From contig BSWB01000005.1 of assembly GCA_033239125.1 (NCBI GenBank), positions 103,167,994-103,231,993 of the forward strand: a stretch of DNA of 64,000 nt, given 5' to 3'. Shown here piece after piece: positions 25,406 through 37,793 of this stretch. The stretch is from Fagopyrum homotropicum (taxonomy: Eukaryota > Streptophyta > Magnoliopsida > Caryophyllales > Polygonaceae). The notes under the pieces were generated by a model that was given only the letters and a program-made list of their open reading frames with translations, searched no databases and was not told the origin of the DNA. The position numbers and the translations under genes were made by a program. Each line of letters begins with the position of its first letter. Position 1 is the stretch's first letter.

Positions 25406-26262
25406 GGCTTGTTAGGTAAACCACCGTAAGGGTTTAGCAAAATATATTTAATTTTTTTGTTTATAACTTTCATTGGCTCATAAAAATTGAAGTATAAATC
25501 AAACGAATTTTTAAATATAAAAATTGTGGGTTTTTTAGGTTAGATAATTGTAGAATAATCAAATTTGTTAAGGAGTTTAAAAAAATCTGATTTTACAGAT
25601 TGATTCAAAACAATAAAAAAGGAGAAAAGAATTAATTTTGTGAGATGGTTAAAAAATGTGTTTTTATAAGGGTTTTTTTATGTTAGATAATTGTACAATA
25701 ATTATATTAAAAAGAAGTAAAACTAAATCAAATCAATATAACAACCAAAATTTTATATTAAAAATAAAAGGAAAACTAAACCATATTCGACTATATTAAC
25801 AGTAAAGGAAATCTCAATTTGATTGGATTTATAATTGATAACTTGATAATTGTTAACTAAATTTCTATAAAACGTAAAAAAATAAATTTTAGATTTTTGG
25901 TAAAAAGAGAAAAGCTTGCCAGCGATTGGAAATATTTAACGAATAATCAAAATGTATCAATTCATCGAATCGACAAGAGTTTGTTCGTTTGATCGGAAAA
26001 TCAAAGTTTGTTCGTTCCATCGTTTGATATCCTGAAGAAAAAAAATTGTTTGATCGGAGATTGAAAAGAATAAGCAAGCAGATTTCGTACCACCAGTGTA
26101 AACATAAAGAAAGTTAGATGATCAATGTAATGATATTAAAAAAAATAGAACAGTGACCTTAAACATGAATGAGAAATTATCGTCTACCTTGACACCTTGT
26201 GAGCACACATTTAAAAGGGAGCAAAGGCATTTGTGTAGGTTTGTGACGATGAGAGTGTCAAA

Positions 26263-27748
26263 TGTAATAACCGAAATTTTTAAATTCCGTTAAACCTGAA
26301 TTTAACCGATTTCCGAAACGTCAATCTTAAATAAATGAGTACATAAATAAATAAATAAAATAAAACGAGTTTAAATGTTATCATTTTATGTGACTTTAAG
26401 TCACATAAAATGATGAAACTTTGTAACCGGAAGTAATTTCCGTACCTTTAAAATAAAATAATAATTTACGTATCTCTAAAATAAAATAAGAAATTACCTA
26501 ATACGGAATTTAATTCCGTAATTATTTCCGCAAATGCCCTACCGATCCGTACGAGTAACGGACTTCGTTTCAGCTCGTTTTAATGAAGCAAAAGTGGGCC
26601 CGATGCTTTGAGTACTGCAGCCCAGCCCAGCCCATTCTTAACCTCTAATTAACCTAATTAACTTAACCTAATTCTACCCTAACCTAACAGTAAGCTGTTA
26701 CTTACCTTCATCCGCCGCACGCTCAACTGGGAGAAGAGACGCACGCCTCGCCTGGGAGGAAAGACGCCACGCTGCCGCCGGACCCTGGCCCTACAACCGC
26801 CCGCCGCTGCGACCACCAGGGCGCCACCAGGTGAGCCACCGGCTCGGTCTATCTCTTCCGTCCCCCTTTCTGTTTCGAAGCACAGCACGGCCTAACATTG
26901 GCGTCACGCAGCCGCTGCGAGGCACGCTAGTGAGCCTCCGTCGCCGCTGCTGCTAACCACCTCGCAAACGCCAGACCGCCACCAGGCTCGCCGACGCCGG
27001 TTCGGCCGACCGCTAGGTAAGACACCTCCGCTGTCTATCCCTCCCCTTCCGCTCTAACTCGTGAACCGCATCAGCCTGACTTGGCTTCATACAACAGTAC
27101 GCCAAGCACCGTCCAACGCCGCCGCAGCCTTCGTTCGGCCCAGCAGTGGCACAGCGCCGCCGCTTTCCGCCGCCCTCGTTCGTTCCAGCAGCACAGTGCG
27201 AGTCCGGTCGAAGAGTGCACCAAGTCGCCATCCGTCCCTGAGCATGACACCGACCGGAACAATGAGTCGATCCTTCTTCAATAGTAAAGATACTACAGAC
27301 TTGCGATGTATGTTGGTTTGGCTGGTTGAGTTGCTGATTTAGTTAACTGAGGGTCACGGGCTTTGTTTGATAAAATTATGGGAAGTGTTTAAAGAGCAAA
27401 GTAAATCTAGTGTGGTGTAGACCTTAAATCGTATTATGAACTTAGATAGGTACAGAGAAACGGAAATTATACAAGAATATATATATAATTGTTGAACGAT
27501 AAAAGTAGGCAAGTAACGGGAGTTACAGTGCAATACATAAGGAGGTATAAATAGATACCATTATAAATAGGCTGGAAATGTATAAATTTACCAACGCAAC
27601 AGTGTCCGTAAATATAGATATATATAGATGTATAAGAGTGGGTATATAAGAATGATCGAGAGAGATAGGCACATATGAGTATAAGTATATATATATATGC
27701 ACTACAATGCTTTGCAGAATTAATAAAGGTGAGTAAAATGTAAAAGAG

Positions 27749-27796
<48 letters not shown>

Positions 27797-27886
27797 TAGG
27801 ATTTCGGGAGTTATATATATAAAGAACCATAAGAATATATACTCATGGCGTAAGTGTACCTATACCCGTACAAGATGGAAAATAAA

Positions 27887-27941
<55 letters not shown>

Positions 27942-29116
27942 TACCGAATAATTACACAATTCAATAAGTGAGTTGAGGAGAAAGATTAAAGTATATAATA
28001 CGGATAATATATGTAATAGAATAGATGGTAACCGGGAAGGAGGAAGAGTGTTATTCTTTTTCAAGTGGATTCAAGTTTGAACTGGTGATCTATAAGTAGC
28101 TAACCGAGAGACACAAAGCATGGAAACAAGTTTTAAAAGGAATAAGGAAGTTCAAGAATAAATTTGAGAAGCCTTCGGCTGAGGGTAAAATGGTCTTTTA
28201 CCGTAAGAACTTGTTCCGTAATTCCTTAGCATGAGGTTGAACATCTGGATGTGATTTTGATACACAAGCCTTATTTGACAGGCGTTTGAGTTACCACGAG
28301 TACGGACTGGTTGAGACGTGTTAGAGTGTATTTTGACTCAAGTAAGTCCTTGCGACTTACTTAGCTAGTTTCTGGATATTAGTTGAGTGATAGTGGTTGT
28401 GTGTGCTATTTGCGTGTTTTAATAATAATAACTTGCTAGGACGACTGCTATTATTATGTTTAAGGCCCAAGTGTATGTATAACGGGTTGTGACATTACTG
28501 CCCAGCTCTGACAGGAGACTGGGAGGTTCTCTATACCCAGACCAGGCAGGTACAAGGTGAGATGCATCGGATCCATTCCTGATGGTTACACGGGGGCGGA
28601 GGCAAGGTTTGGGAATTCCTCGTGTCACAAAATAAGTATCATTAGCGTGAAAGAGGACTTAACTCAAGATAATAAAACGGACTTGTTTGAAAGCATGATG
28701 GGTGTTTATATTTTTATGTGTGTGTGTGTGCTACTATTATTCTGCTAATATTTAGATAACTAGCTAACGGTTCCTCTTGTTGTGTTTTTAGACTTACCGC
28801 AGGTTAGACCAGCAGCTGAGTGATCCGGAAGTAGTGGTCAGCCGGGTCTCCGTACTCCTTAGAGTGGGGGTTGGGGTTTGTGTTTGTCTTTCCTTTCTTT
28901 TGGTTAAGACATTTGTTCGTTTCTTTTGTTTAAGTACTTTAGGCTGCTAGACATTGTTGCATTCATTACCTTAAAAATACTATTTTTATGAATTTCGGTT
29001 TCTTTATTTGTGTCTTGTTGCAAGATCCTAGTAATATTGTTGTCTAACTAAGGTCGGAACCCACTGTAAGGTTCTAACCAGTAATGTCCCGAGTTCTGAG
29101 AATTCGGGGTGCTACA
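26263..29116 (+). repeat. 5' LTR of the nested chromovirus derivative
   Basis: The LTR has an AT-rich start, a GC-rich block at about 26680-27260, two long AT runs (about 27756-27789 and 27895-27938) and an AT-rich end. Short frames in the GC-rich block are shared with the other LTR only because the LTRs are copies, so they are not evidence for a gene. Confidence 0.93.
26380..26414. repeat. 35-bp perfect hairpin in the LTR
   Basis: ATCATTTTATGTGACTT and its exact reverse complement (17-bp arms) surround a single T. It is present and unchanged in both LTRs (second copy at about 33655-33690). Confidence 0.92.
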
Positions 29117-29119
29117 ACA

Positions 29120-29131
29120 TGGTATCAGAGC
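29120..29131 (+). other. primer-binding site of the nested LTR element
   Basis: TGGTATCAGAGC, a perfect initiator-methionine tRNA site, 3 bp from the LTR end. Confidence 0.93.
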
Positions 29132-32100
29132 TCTAGGTTGGCAACAGTGGCACTTGAAATCTTCTGAAAGACCGAATAAGTTTTAAGCAGAACCCGAAAA
29201 GGGGTCTGAGTTTTAAAAAGAAAATTTTTGGTTTTCAAATGCATGCATAGTCTGGTTGGGGATAGAAAAGTACGGCTGACCACCACTACTACCGCGGATC
29301 TCAGTTTGCTTAGTATGGACTTTAGGTTTTACTGTAGTTGGACTTTTAGCTTGTTTATAAAGATATGTTATATAGATAGGTATATGCCGAAAATTAATAG
29401 AATTTATAGTTACAGTACGCCCTTAATGGAGATAACAGTTTGAGATCCTCATTCAGTTGACACACCTAAGTTTTTGAAGAGTGTCAACGTGAGGATTAGT
29501 ATGTACATCTTATGTGCATTAGGGTAGACGAACGTCGGACAACTCCTTCGAGCTTGTTGAGGAACGTCGAGACGGAAAGGTGAAGACTCAAAGACAACAC
29601 CAAGTACGATGACAAGAAGAGAATCCCGAATCAACTCAACGGGATCAAATGAAGGATATACAAAAGAGTAGTTCCGGAGAAGCAAGTGATGATCGCCAAC
29701 TAGGGAATTGAGAAAGACAACGGAGAGGCTCTTTCAAGTTGTGTAAAGTGACTTCACAAACAAAGAGGATGACGTCGAAAATTTGCCATAGACATGAAAG
29801 TCAAAAGGGAGATATAGTAGCGATCAAGAAAAGGGACATAAAATTTAAGCTCACTGACAGACTAGGAAGTGAAAGTTGATGCCAAAAGCAAGGCGAAATA
29901 TGATCACTCTCAACAAGCTAATTGCCACCACAATCTAGATTGATAACCGAGACAGTCAAAAGTATGGAAGTCAACACGAGATACATTATCCATCCAAATA
30001 GAAAGAATTAAAGAGCTGCTACTGGGAAGCTTACGCATTACCAGAAAGGGAAAGGTGGATTTCATCAACGTGGAAGTGGAGTGATCTCGTAGAACACAGG
30101 AGAATTTTGACATAGACCGTGATACAACAATAACCAGCTTTTGTAAAGGCAGCATTACAAGCAACACCCAAGGAATAAGAGTGTGTGAGAAGAGTATTGG
30201 TGAACCCGAGGGACCCCAATAACTTCTCATTCAAAAAAAAAAGAAGAATTTAAGCTAACAACACTAAAAGTTCATAATAGAGAACCGCAAATAGACGATA
30301 ACTCAGATAAAAGAATCACAGAGATGTACCTACAAGCTACCCTAGAAGGATTGAAAAGTTTGTTGATGGGAGAAGAATGATACAACTGGACTCGTAAGAG
30401 TATAACGAGCTTACAAAAGTGTAGATTGTAGGAGGAGCTAAAGAAGAATAAACAGAGAGACTGGAGGAGATATATTTCACCAAGTATATCAAGCCTCAAA
30501 AGAGATGGAAGAAAAGTAAGTCTATGATGTTGTAGAAGGTCAACTACATCCTACTTGGACAACTTAAGTTACATGTGTGGGTTAACTAGTGATGGTTAGT
30601 TAACCGATAAGAAGAATAACCACAAGGTTATAAAAGAATTTTATCGACATCTAGTGAATTTCTTTAGGAGATCCACGACGAAAATGGTGAAGTTAAATCA
30701 ATACAAGTACTAGTAGCCTGAATGGTAACGTTAAATGAGTCCAATATGATAACTCTAAATAAGAAATTTAAGAGCAGCTCTTGACGGTCAGTAATGACCC
30801 TTGATGATAGTAATGGTGTAAAGGGAATGGTTGGGAGTAGTTACTTACTACTGACTACGAAAGATACATATCAGAGTTAGAATGAAGGGATCCCTGTAAG
30901 AAGAACTAGAAGACTAAGAGGAAGTAGATGATTGGAAACATGTCCTAAGTCTTAGCATTCCACACAAGTAAGACTGATGGTGCTCTTTCGAGAAAAAGTA
31001 GGGTCAGACTGTCTAGATTGACAGGGAAAACCCTTGTGATTAAAGATGTGACACAGAATAATTGGAAATTCCGAGGCGGCACAAACATAAAGATTATGAT
31101 GTAAAGCCTTGGTAAAATGTGTGGTCGAGTTGTGAGGTAATTGCAGATAGAATCTACAGGTCGACTAAAACAGACATGAGAAGGAGTAAAAGTGAAAGAC
31201 TAAAGGTTGTTATATGGATCCGGTATCACACCAATAAGATGGTTATCGAAAGGACTAAAGACTGTTATTTAAGGAGAAATGGAGGTACTCCATGGAAAAT
31301 TCAGCTGGACTGATGACCTAAGAGTTGATGAAAGTAATAAGACCAACCAACATAGTTGTAAAGCATGTACGAGAAAACTCAAAGGGATTTAACTATCTTA
31401 CGGGGTGTAAATATCACAGAAGGTAAAACGACATAAGTATAAGGAGGACATAATAAATGTGATGCGAGAAATTTGATTGGTGGAAAAATCATATGCACCT
31501 AATGTGTTGTATATAAATGGTACCATTGGATGTTTAATAAAAATCATACCAACGGACTGATGACACTATGATGGATTTAGTGTAAATCAAGTGTATAACT
31601 TATCCAGTGAGAAGGAAAGTCATGTATCAAAATTGTGGGTTATGATGAATTTTAAATAAAGTTTTGAGATGAGGATGTCCTTAGGAAATCTATGCAAGAG
31701 TACAAAGCAACTGAAGTTCTAACACAGAATGGATAGTAATGATCAACAGACAGTTAGAGACCGATGTAGAGAAGAAAAATGTATAAGATGAGTCACCTAG
31801 TAGAAGAGTTCACAAGACAAGCTTGTAAGGCCAAAAGAGATAAAATGTCGACCCGGATATGAGGGTCTAAGGTGCATGGAAGGGATACCTACAATGGAGT
31901 GTAGATGCAAAACGTGGACTTTACAAGTGTGGAGAGGTTTTAACCTCCTCAAAAATGTAGGAATTTGAAAGAAATCGCAATGTCGGTATCAAAGAGTTGA
32001 AGCCCTGTAGCGGAAATAATGGAGTATCATGAAGGCAATGTTGCCGGTAACACCAGCGAAGGAATGTATATATGAGAACGGCCTTGGTGGACTCGATAGT

Positions 32101-33125
32101 CCAAGGTAACCCCAATTATCACGGGATCTAAGCCATCAAAACCGACGGTCCATGCAAGGGGAACTACAAGGGGATGATAACTAAAATCATCAGAACTACA
32201 AAGACAGTTACCAGCTATCGTTGAAGACTTGGAATGACTATTTAGGTCAAGATGAATGACCCAGTTGAGCTCGAGAAGTAGAGTTAGCCTAAGGAAACAG
32301 AAGTGTGGAATAGAAAACGAATTAGTGAAGCATGAAAGGATTAATCGAGCAAATGATGCTCACCAAGAATTTAACGCCAGCATAAGTATGAGAAGAGCAG
32401 GTCCGGAATATTGAGATAAGTCAATTATAGAGTGACCGACATCAACTGAGGACGTATAAGTGTTGATTGGTATTGACGAGCAGGTACCGTTAAGAAGAGA
32501 TATTAGTGACTGCGAATTTAAGAGGTAACCTTATCAATGCCTTGGAGGATTCCTCAAGTAGGCAACGACAACTTTCTGAGATGATCTAAGGATAGGGAGA
32601 GAATCGGGTTAGAAGTTGCTTACTGGTTGGTTAAGAATGGACTACGGTGGAGTGAGAGAGTAAAGGTCTGTTTGAAGAGAATCTTGCTAGTAGTAGAAGA
32701 TAAGTATAGGCGAGAGTTGAGTAAATCATGTTGACCCTTAGAAAGACGCCATTGTGACTAATGGGTGTTACACCAAAAGCGTGGTAGGCCATAAACCACA
32801 GATGAAGAAAATCAATGTTAGGTTAACTCTGATTTCAATAAGGAATTAGCGATCTATATGAAAAAGTCCACTTAGGTGTGTGATTTGTTGGAGTTATATA
32901 AATTTTAAAGCTTGACAAGTAGTCGGTGAAAACAATTAATTAAGGAACAATCCGATAAGGTCACATTGAGGAAACCGGGTCAAGCGGTTTGTATTACAAA
33001 GAGCATTTGGCGACAGAAGTTTAAGATCATTATTTCATAATCGATAGTCGGGAACTTTCGAAAGGAAAAAGTTTTTATGGTTTGGTAGAGTCATTAACAG
33101 AGCTGGAGGTAAGTTTAACCAAACC
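29132..33125 (+). other. non-coding interior of the nested LTR element
   Basis: About 4 kb where retroviral gag-pol would be expected. No frame exceeds about 110 codons on either strand, and I find no protease, reverse transcriptase or RNase H motif. It is purine-rich on the plus strand (many AGGA, AAGA and GAGA runs). Confidence 0.6.
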
Positions 33126-33300
33126 GTGAGAAAGTACCTACCGAATCCGAGATACGTCATCAACTATGAAGATCAGAAAATTTAGCCGGTTGATGCTTTT
33201 GTAGAGTTCCAGTGGTCTAGACAAGGAGCTGATGAGGCTACCTGGGAGATAAAGATAGAGGAGAATATTAGACGTAGTTATCCCGAGTTCTTTGCGGGGT
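33126..33300 (+). pseudogene. relic of integrase C-terminus and chromodomain
   Basis: The frame reads VRKYLPNPRYVINYE, then a stop, then a stretch ending GADEATWEIKIEENIRRSYPEFF. This matches in order the LRKY.PDPSHVI.YE and EEATWE....R..YP.LF segments of chromovirus (Tekay/Del) integrases, with the middle of the chromodomain missing. It shows the parent family of the derivative. Confidence 0.7.
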
Positions 33301-33537
33301 TAGAGGTCACTCCTGTTTTGACGAGTTAGTACTCGGATGTTGTGTTGTTTGACCTTTCAGGTTTTTATATTGATTTGAGTGATTACGTTTTATGTGACGC
33401 ATGTCTACTTTTGGTGATTGAGTAGTTACGTGTAGCCAACGAAAAGGTCGAGAAAATTTAAAATATACCAAAGGAAATGCGCGATTAAGAGAATTATTCT
33501 AAGTTTCGGGACGAAACTTCTTTTAAGAGCGCACTGA

Positions 33538-35029
33538 TGTAATAACCGGAATTTTTAAACTCCGTTAAACCTGAATTTAACCGATTTCCGAAACGTCAAT
33601 CTTAAATAAATGAGTACATAAATAAATAAATAAAATAAAACGAGTTTAAATGTTATCATTTTATGTGACTTTAAGTCACATAAAATGATGAAACTTTGTA
33701 ACCGGAAATAATTTCCGTACCTTTAAAATAAAATAATAATTTACGTATCTCTAAAATAAAATAAGAAATTACCTAATACGGAATTTAATTCCGTAATTAT
33801 TTCCTCAAATGCCCTACCGATCCGTACGAGTAACGGGCTTCGTTTCAGCTCGTTTTAATGAAGCAAAAGTGGGCCCGATGCTTTGAGTACTGCAGCCCAG
33901 CCCAACCCATTCTTAACCTCTAATTAACCTAATTAACCTAACCTAATTCTACCCTAACCTAACCAGTAAGCTGTTACTTACCTTCATCCGCCGCACGCTC
34001 AACTAGGAGAAGAGACGCACGCCTCGCCTGGGAGGAAAGACGCCACGCTGCCGCCGGACCCTGGCCCTACAACCGCCCGCCGCTGCGACCACCAGGGCGC
34101 CACCAAGTGAGCCACCGGCTCAGTCTATCTCTTCCATCCCCCTTTCTGTTTCGAAGCACAGCACGGCCTAACATTGGCGTCACGCAGCCGCTGCGAGGCA
34201 CGCCAGTGAGCCTCCGTCGCCGCTGCTGCTAACGACCTCGCAAACGCCAGACCGCCACCAGGCTCGCCGACGCCGGTTCGGCCGACCGCTAGGTAAGACA
34301 CCTCCGCTGTCTATCCCTCCCCTTCCACTCTAATTCGCGAACCGCATCAGCCTGACTTGGCTTCATACAACAGTACGCCAAGCACCGTCCAACGCCGCCG
34401 CAGCCTTCGTTCGGCCCAACAGTGGCGCAGCGCCGCCGCTTTCCGCCGCCCTCGTTCGTTCCAGCAGCACAGTGCGAGTCCGGTCGAAGAGTGCACCAAG
34501 TCGTCATCCGTCCCTGAGCATGACACCGACCGGAACAGTGAGTCGATCCTTCTTCCTTCTTCAATAGTAAAGATACTACAGACTTGCGATGTATGTTGGT
34601 TTGGCTGGTTGAGTTGCTGATTTAGTTAACTGAGGGTCACGGGCTTTGTTTGATAAAATTATGAGAAGTGTTTAAAGAGCAAAGTAAATCTAGTGTGGTG
34701 TAGACCTTAAATCGTATTATGAACTTAGATAGGTACAGAGAAACGGAAATTATACAAGAATATATATAATTGTTGAACGATAAAAGTAGGCAAGTAACGG
34801 GAGTTACAGTGCAATACATAAGGAGGTATAAATAGATACCATTATAAATAGGCTGGAAATGTATAAATCTACCAACGCAACAGTGTCCGTAAATATAGAT
34901 ATATATAGATGTATAAGAGTGGGTATATAAGATTGATCGAGAGAGATAGGCACATATGAGTATAAGTATATATATATTTGCACTACAATGCTTTGCAGAA
35001 TTAATAAAGGTGAGTAAAATGTAAAAGAG

Positions 35030-35083
<54 letters not shown>

Positions 35084-36191
35084 TGGGATTTCGGGAGTTA
35101 TATATATATATATATTTATATCTCTTTTACAACGTGTTCGAGTGGATTCAAGTTTGAACTGGTGACCTATAAGTAGCTAACCGAGAGACACAAAGCATGG
35201 AAACAAGTTTTAAAAGGAATAAGGAAGTTCAAGAATAAATTTGAGAAGCCTTCGGCTGAGGGTAAAATGGTCTTTTACCGTAAGAACTTGTTCCGTAATT
35301 CCTTAGCATGAGGTTGGACATCTGGATGTGATTTTGATACACATGCCTTATTTGACAGGCGTTTGAGTTACCACGAGTACGGACTGGTTGAGACGTGTTA
35401 GAGTGTATTTTGACTCAGGTAAGTCCTTGCGACTTACTTAGCTAGTTTCTGGATATTAGTTGAGTGATAGTGGTTGTGTGTGCTATTTGCGTGTTTTAAT
35501 AATAATAACTTGCTAGGACGACTGTTATTATTATGTTTAAGGCCCAAGTGTATGTATAACAGGTCGTGACATCACTGCCCAACTCTGACAGGAGACTAGG
35601 AGGTTCTCTATACCCAGACCAGGCAGGTACAAGGTGAGATGCATCAGATCCATTCCTGATGGTTACACGGGGGCGGAGGCGAGATTTGGGAATCCCTCGT
35701 GTCACAAAATAAGTATCATTAGCGTGAAAGAGGACTTAACTCAAGATAATAAAACGGACTTGTTTGAAAGCATGATGGGTGTTTATATTTTTATGTGTGT
35801 GTGTGCTACTATTATTCTGCTAATATTTAGATAACTAGCTAACGGTTCCTCTTGTTGTGTTTTTAGACTTACCGCAGGTTAGACCAGCAGCTGAGTGATC
35901 TGGAAGTAGTGGTCAGCCGGGTCTCCGTACTCCTTAGAGTGGGGGTTGGGGTTTGTGTTTGTCTTTCCTTTCTTTTGGTTAAGACATTTGTTCGTTTCTT
36001 TTGTTTAAGTAGTTTAGGCTGCTAGATATTGTTGCATTCATTACCTTAAAAATACTATTTTTATGAATTTCGGTTTCTTTATTTGTGTCTTGTTGCAAGA
36101 TCCTAGTAATATTGTTGTCAAACTAAGGTCGGAACCCACTGTGAGGTTCTAACCAGTAACGTCCCGAGTTCTGAGAATTCGGGGTGTTACA
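33538..36191 (+). repeat. 3' LTR of the nested chromovirus derivative
   Basis: Matches the 5' LTR but lacks about 230 bp after the first AT run, and carries an inverted short segment there (35105-35130). Confidence 0.93.
35105..35130. repeat. inverted copy of a nearby LTR segment at a deletion junction
   Basis: TTTATATCTCTTTTAC at about 35115-35130 is the reverse complement of GTAAAAGAGATATAAA at about 35021-35036, with AT runs on the inner side of both. The other LTR has only the direct copy. Confidence 0.8.
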
Positions 36192-36875
36192 CCAAATATT
36201 TATAGTGAGTTAGTGTATGATGAAAGATTCCTTAAAATATATATTTATTAATTTGATATTATCTCATTTAAGATCCATAGCTTTCATAGGAAGCCTTAAT
36301 TATAAATTTTACAAAAACAAACAAATTGAACTTTTGTTAAACCAACCAATGCAATTAAAATAAATTAAAATTTTAATAACAATAAATATAACTAAAATCA
36401 GATTTAAAAAAAACATATTGAATATGGAAATTGAAACTCATCGATTAGAATTTATTTATTTATTTATAAAACTTTTGCTATTTTAAAGGGAGATATCTTC
36501 TAATTCAAAGAGATTTTTATTAATTATTTTTGGATGTATATTTAAACAACTTACAAATTAATATAGAAAATTCTAATTCACTCTAACTTTTTCTATCGAT
36601 ATATATTTAAACAGCTTACAAATTTATGAATATATTTGCTATTTTAAAGGGAGATATCTTCAACAAATAATGGTAAATCTCCTAATTATTTAACTTTTAA
36701 TAAGATTTTGGTTAAAACATGGTTAAAAATAATGTTTATCAATTTTTTTAGTGTATTTATTTTCAGAAAAAATTTGAATGGCAGTTTAGTAAATATTTTA
36801 CAAAAAATCCTACGTGGCATTACTCGTTGAATGACACGTGGCGCTAGCGTCCTTAGTTTTAGTAAGTAATATAGA

Positions 36876-37060
36876 TTATGTGGATTGGGTGCTACCCAAG
36901 TTAACAAAAAATATTTTTTCCCACTGGACGACTGAGGACAAAGAAGTCTGGATTTAACCGTGCTCGAGTGAGAGCATTTTTAGGATGGCTGAATTCCGAG
37001 GAAGTTTTCGCGCAAGTAGGTTGGCTTGAGGACACCGTCTCTAAGATCTCGGGTCTTACA
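36876..37060 (+). repeat. Cassandra 3' LTR, right part
   Basis: 185 bp that continue the LTR broken at 24695, ending GGGTCTTACA. Confidence 0.82.
36945..37012 (+). other. 5S rRNA-like domain of the Cassandra LTR
   Basis: Here TTAACCGTGCTCGAGTGAGA is followed by TAGGATGGCTGAATTCCGAG and GAAGTT. These line up with the A-box, intermediate-element and C-box part of plant 5S rRNA (TTAAGCGTGCTTGGGCGAGA, then TAGGATGGGTGACCTCCTGG and GAAGT). Some promoter positions have changed. It is a retrotransposon domain, not a functional 5S gene. Confidence 0.78.
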
Positions 37061-37785
<725 letters not shown>

Positions 37786-37793
37786 AGGCAAAG

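Larger units (their letters stand above)
26263..36191 (+). mobile_element. chromovirus-derived, non-coding LTR retrotransposon nested in the Helitron
   Basis: LTRs of 2854 bp (26263-29116) and 2654 bp (33538-36191) start TGTAATAACC and end GGGGTG[C/T]TACA. Flanks are TCAAA and CCAAA, a 5-bp target duplication with one difference. A perfect TGGTATCAGAGC primer site lies 3 bp after the left LTR. The 4.4-kb interior has no long reading frame, but at its end a degenerate integrase/chromodomain tail remains, and the last bases before the right LTR (TTTCGGGACGAAACTTC) match the end of Tekay/Del-type Gypsy elements. Size and lack of genes fit a large retrotransposon derivative. LTRs differ by only a few percent by eye, apart from one large gap, so the insertion is fairly young. 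Confidence 0.9.
24696..36875 (-). mobile_element. non-autonomous Helitron, minus strand, interrupted by an LTR element
   Basis: On the minus strand the element starts TCTATATTACTTACTAAAAC (right end, 36875) and ends with a hairpin 11 bp before CTAG (left end, 24696). It sits between A and T with no target duplication. All of these are Helitron hallmarks. The unbroken Cassandra 5' LTR shows the empty site. Near the 5' end is CGCCACGTGTCATTC, common in plant Helitrons. Leaving out the nested LTR element, about 2.25 kb remains, without Rep/helicase coding sequence, so it depended on an autonomous partner. Confidence 0.88.
24324..37060 (+). mobile_element. Cassandra-type TRIM, split by a Helitron
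   Basis: Two similar LTR-like units start TGTTACACCC / TGTAACACCC and end GTCTTACA: 24324-24543 (220 bp), and 24640-24695 plus 36876-37060 (241 bp together). They are separated by 96 bp. Each carries a 5S-rRNA-like domain, the hallmark of Cassandra elements. Right after the first LTR, TGTTATCGAG looks like a decayed TGGTATCAGAG primer site. The second LTR is interrupted by a 12.2-kb Helitron. The 5-bp flanks, AAATA and AAAAA, match only partly, so the target duplication is unproven. Confidence 0.8.

Noticed and set aside
25194..25424. Open frame with a long poly-Tyr run
   Set aside because: It is the (TAA)n microsatellite read on the other strand.
27013..27342. Several overlapping Arg/Ala/Ser-rich frames, repeated at 34289-34620
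   Set aside because: They lie in the GC-rich block of the large LTRs. Their duplication follows from LTR identity, and no domain is recognisable.
36945..37012. A possible genuine 5S rRNA gene
   Set aside because: Only part of the 5S sequence matches, with promoter changes, and it is inside LTRs with TG..CA ends. A Cassandra LTR explains it better.
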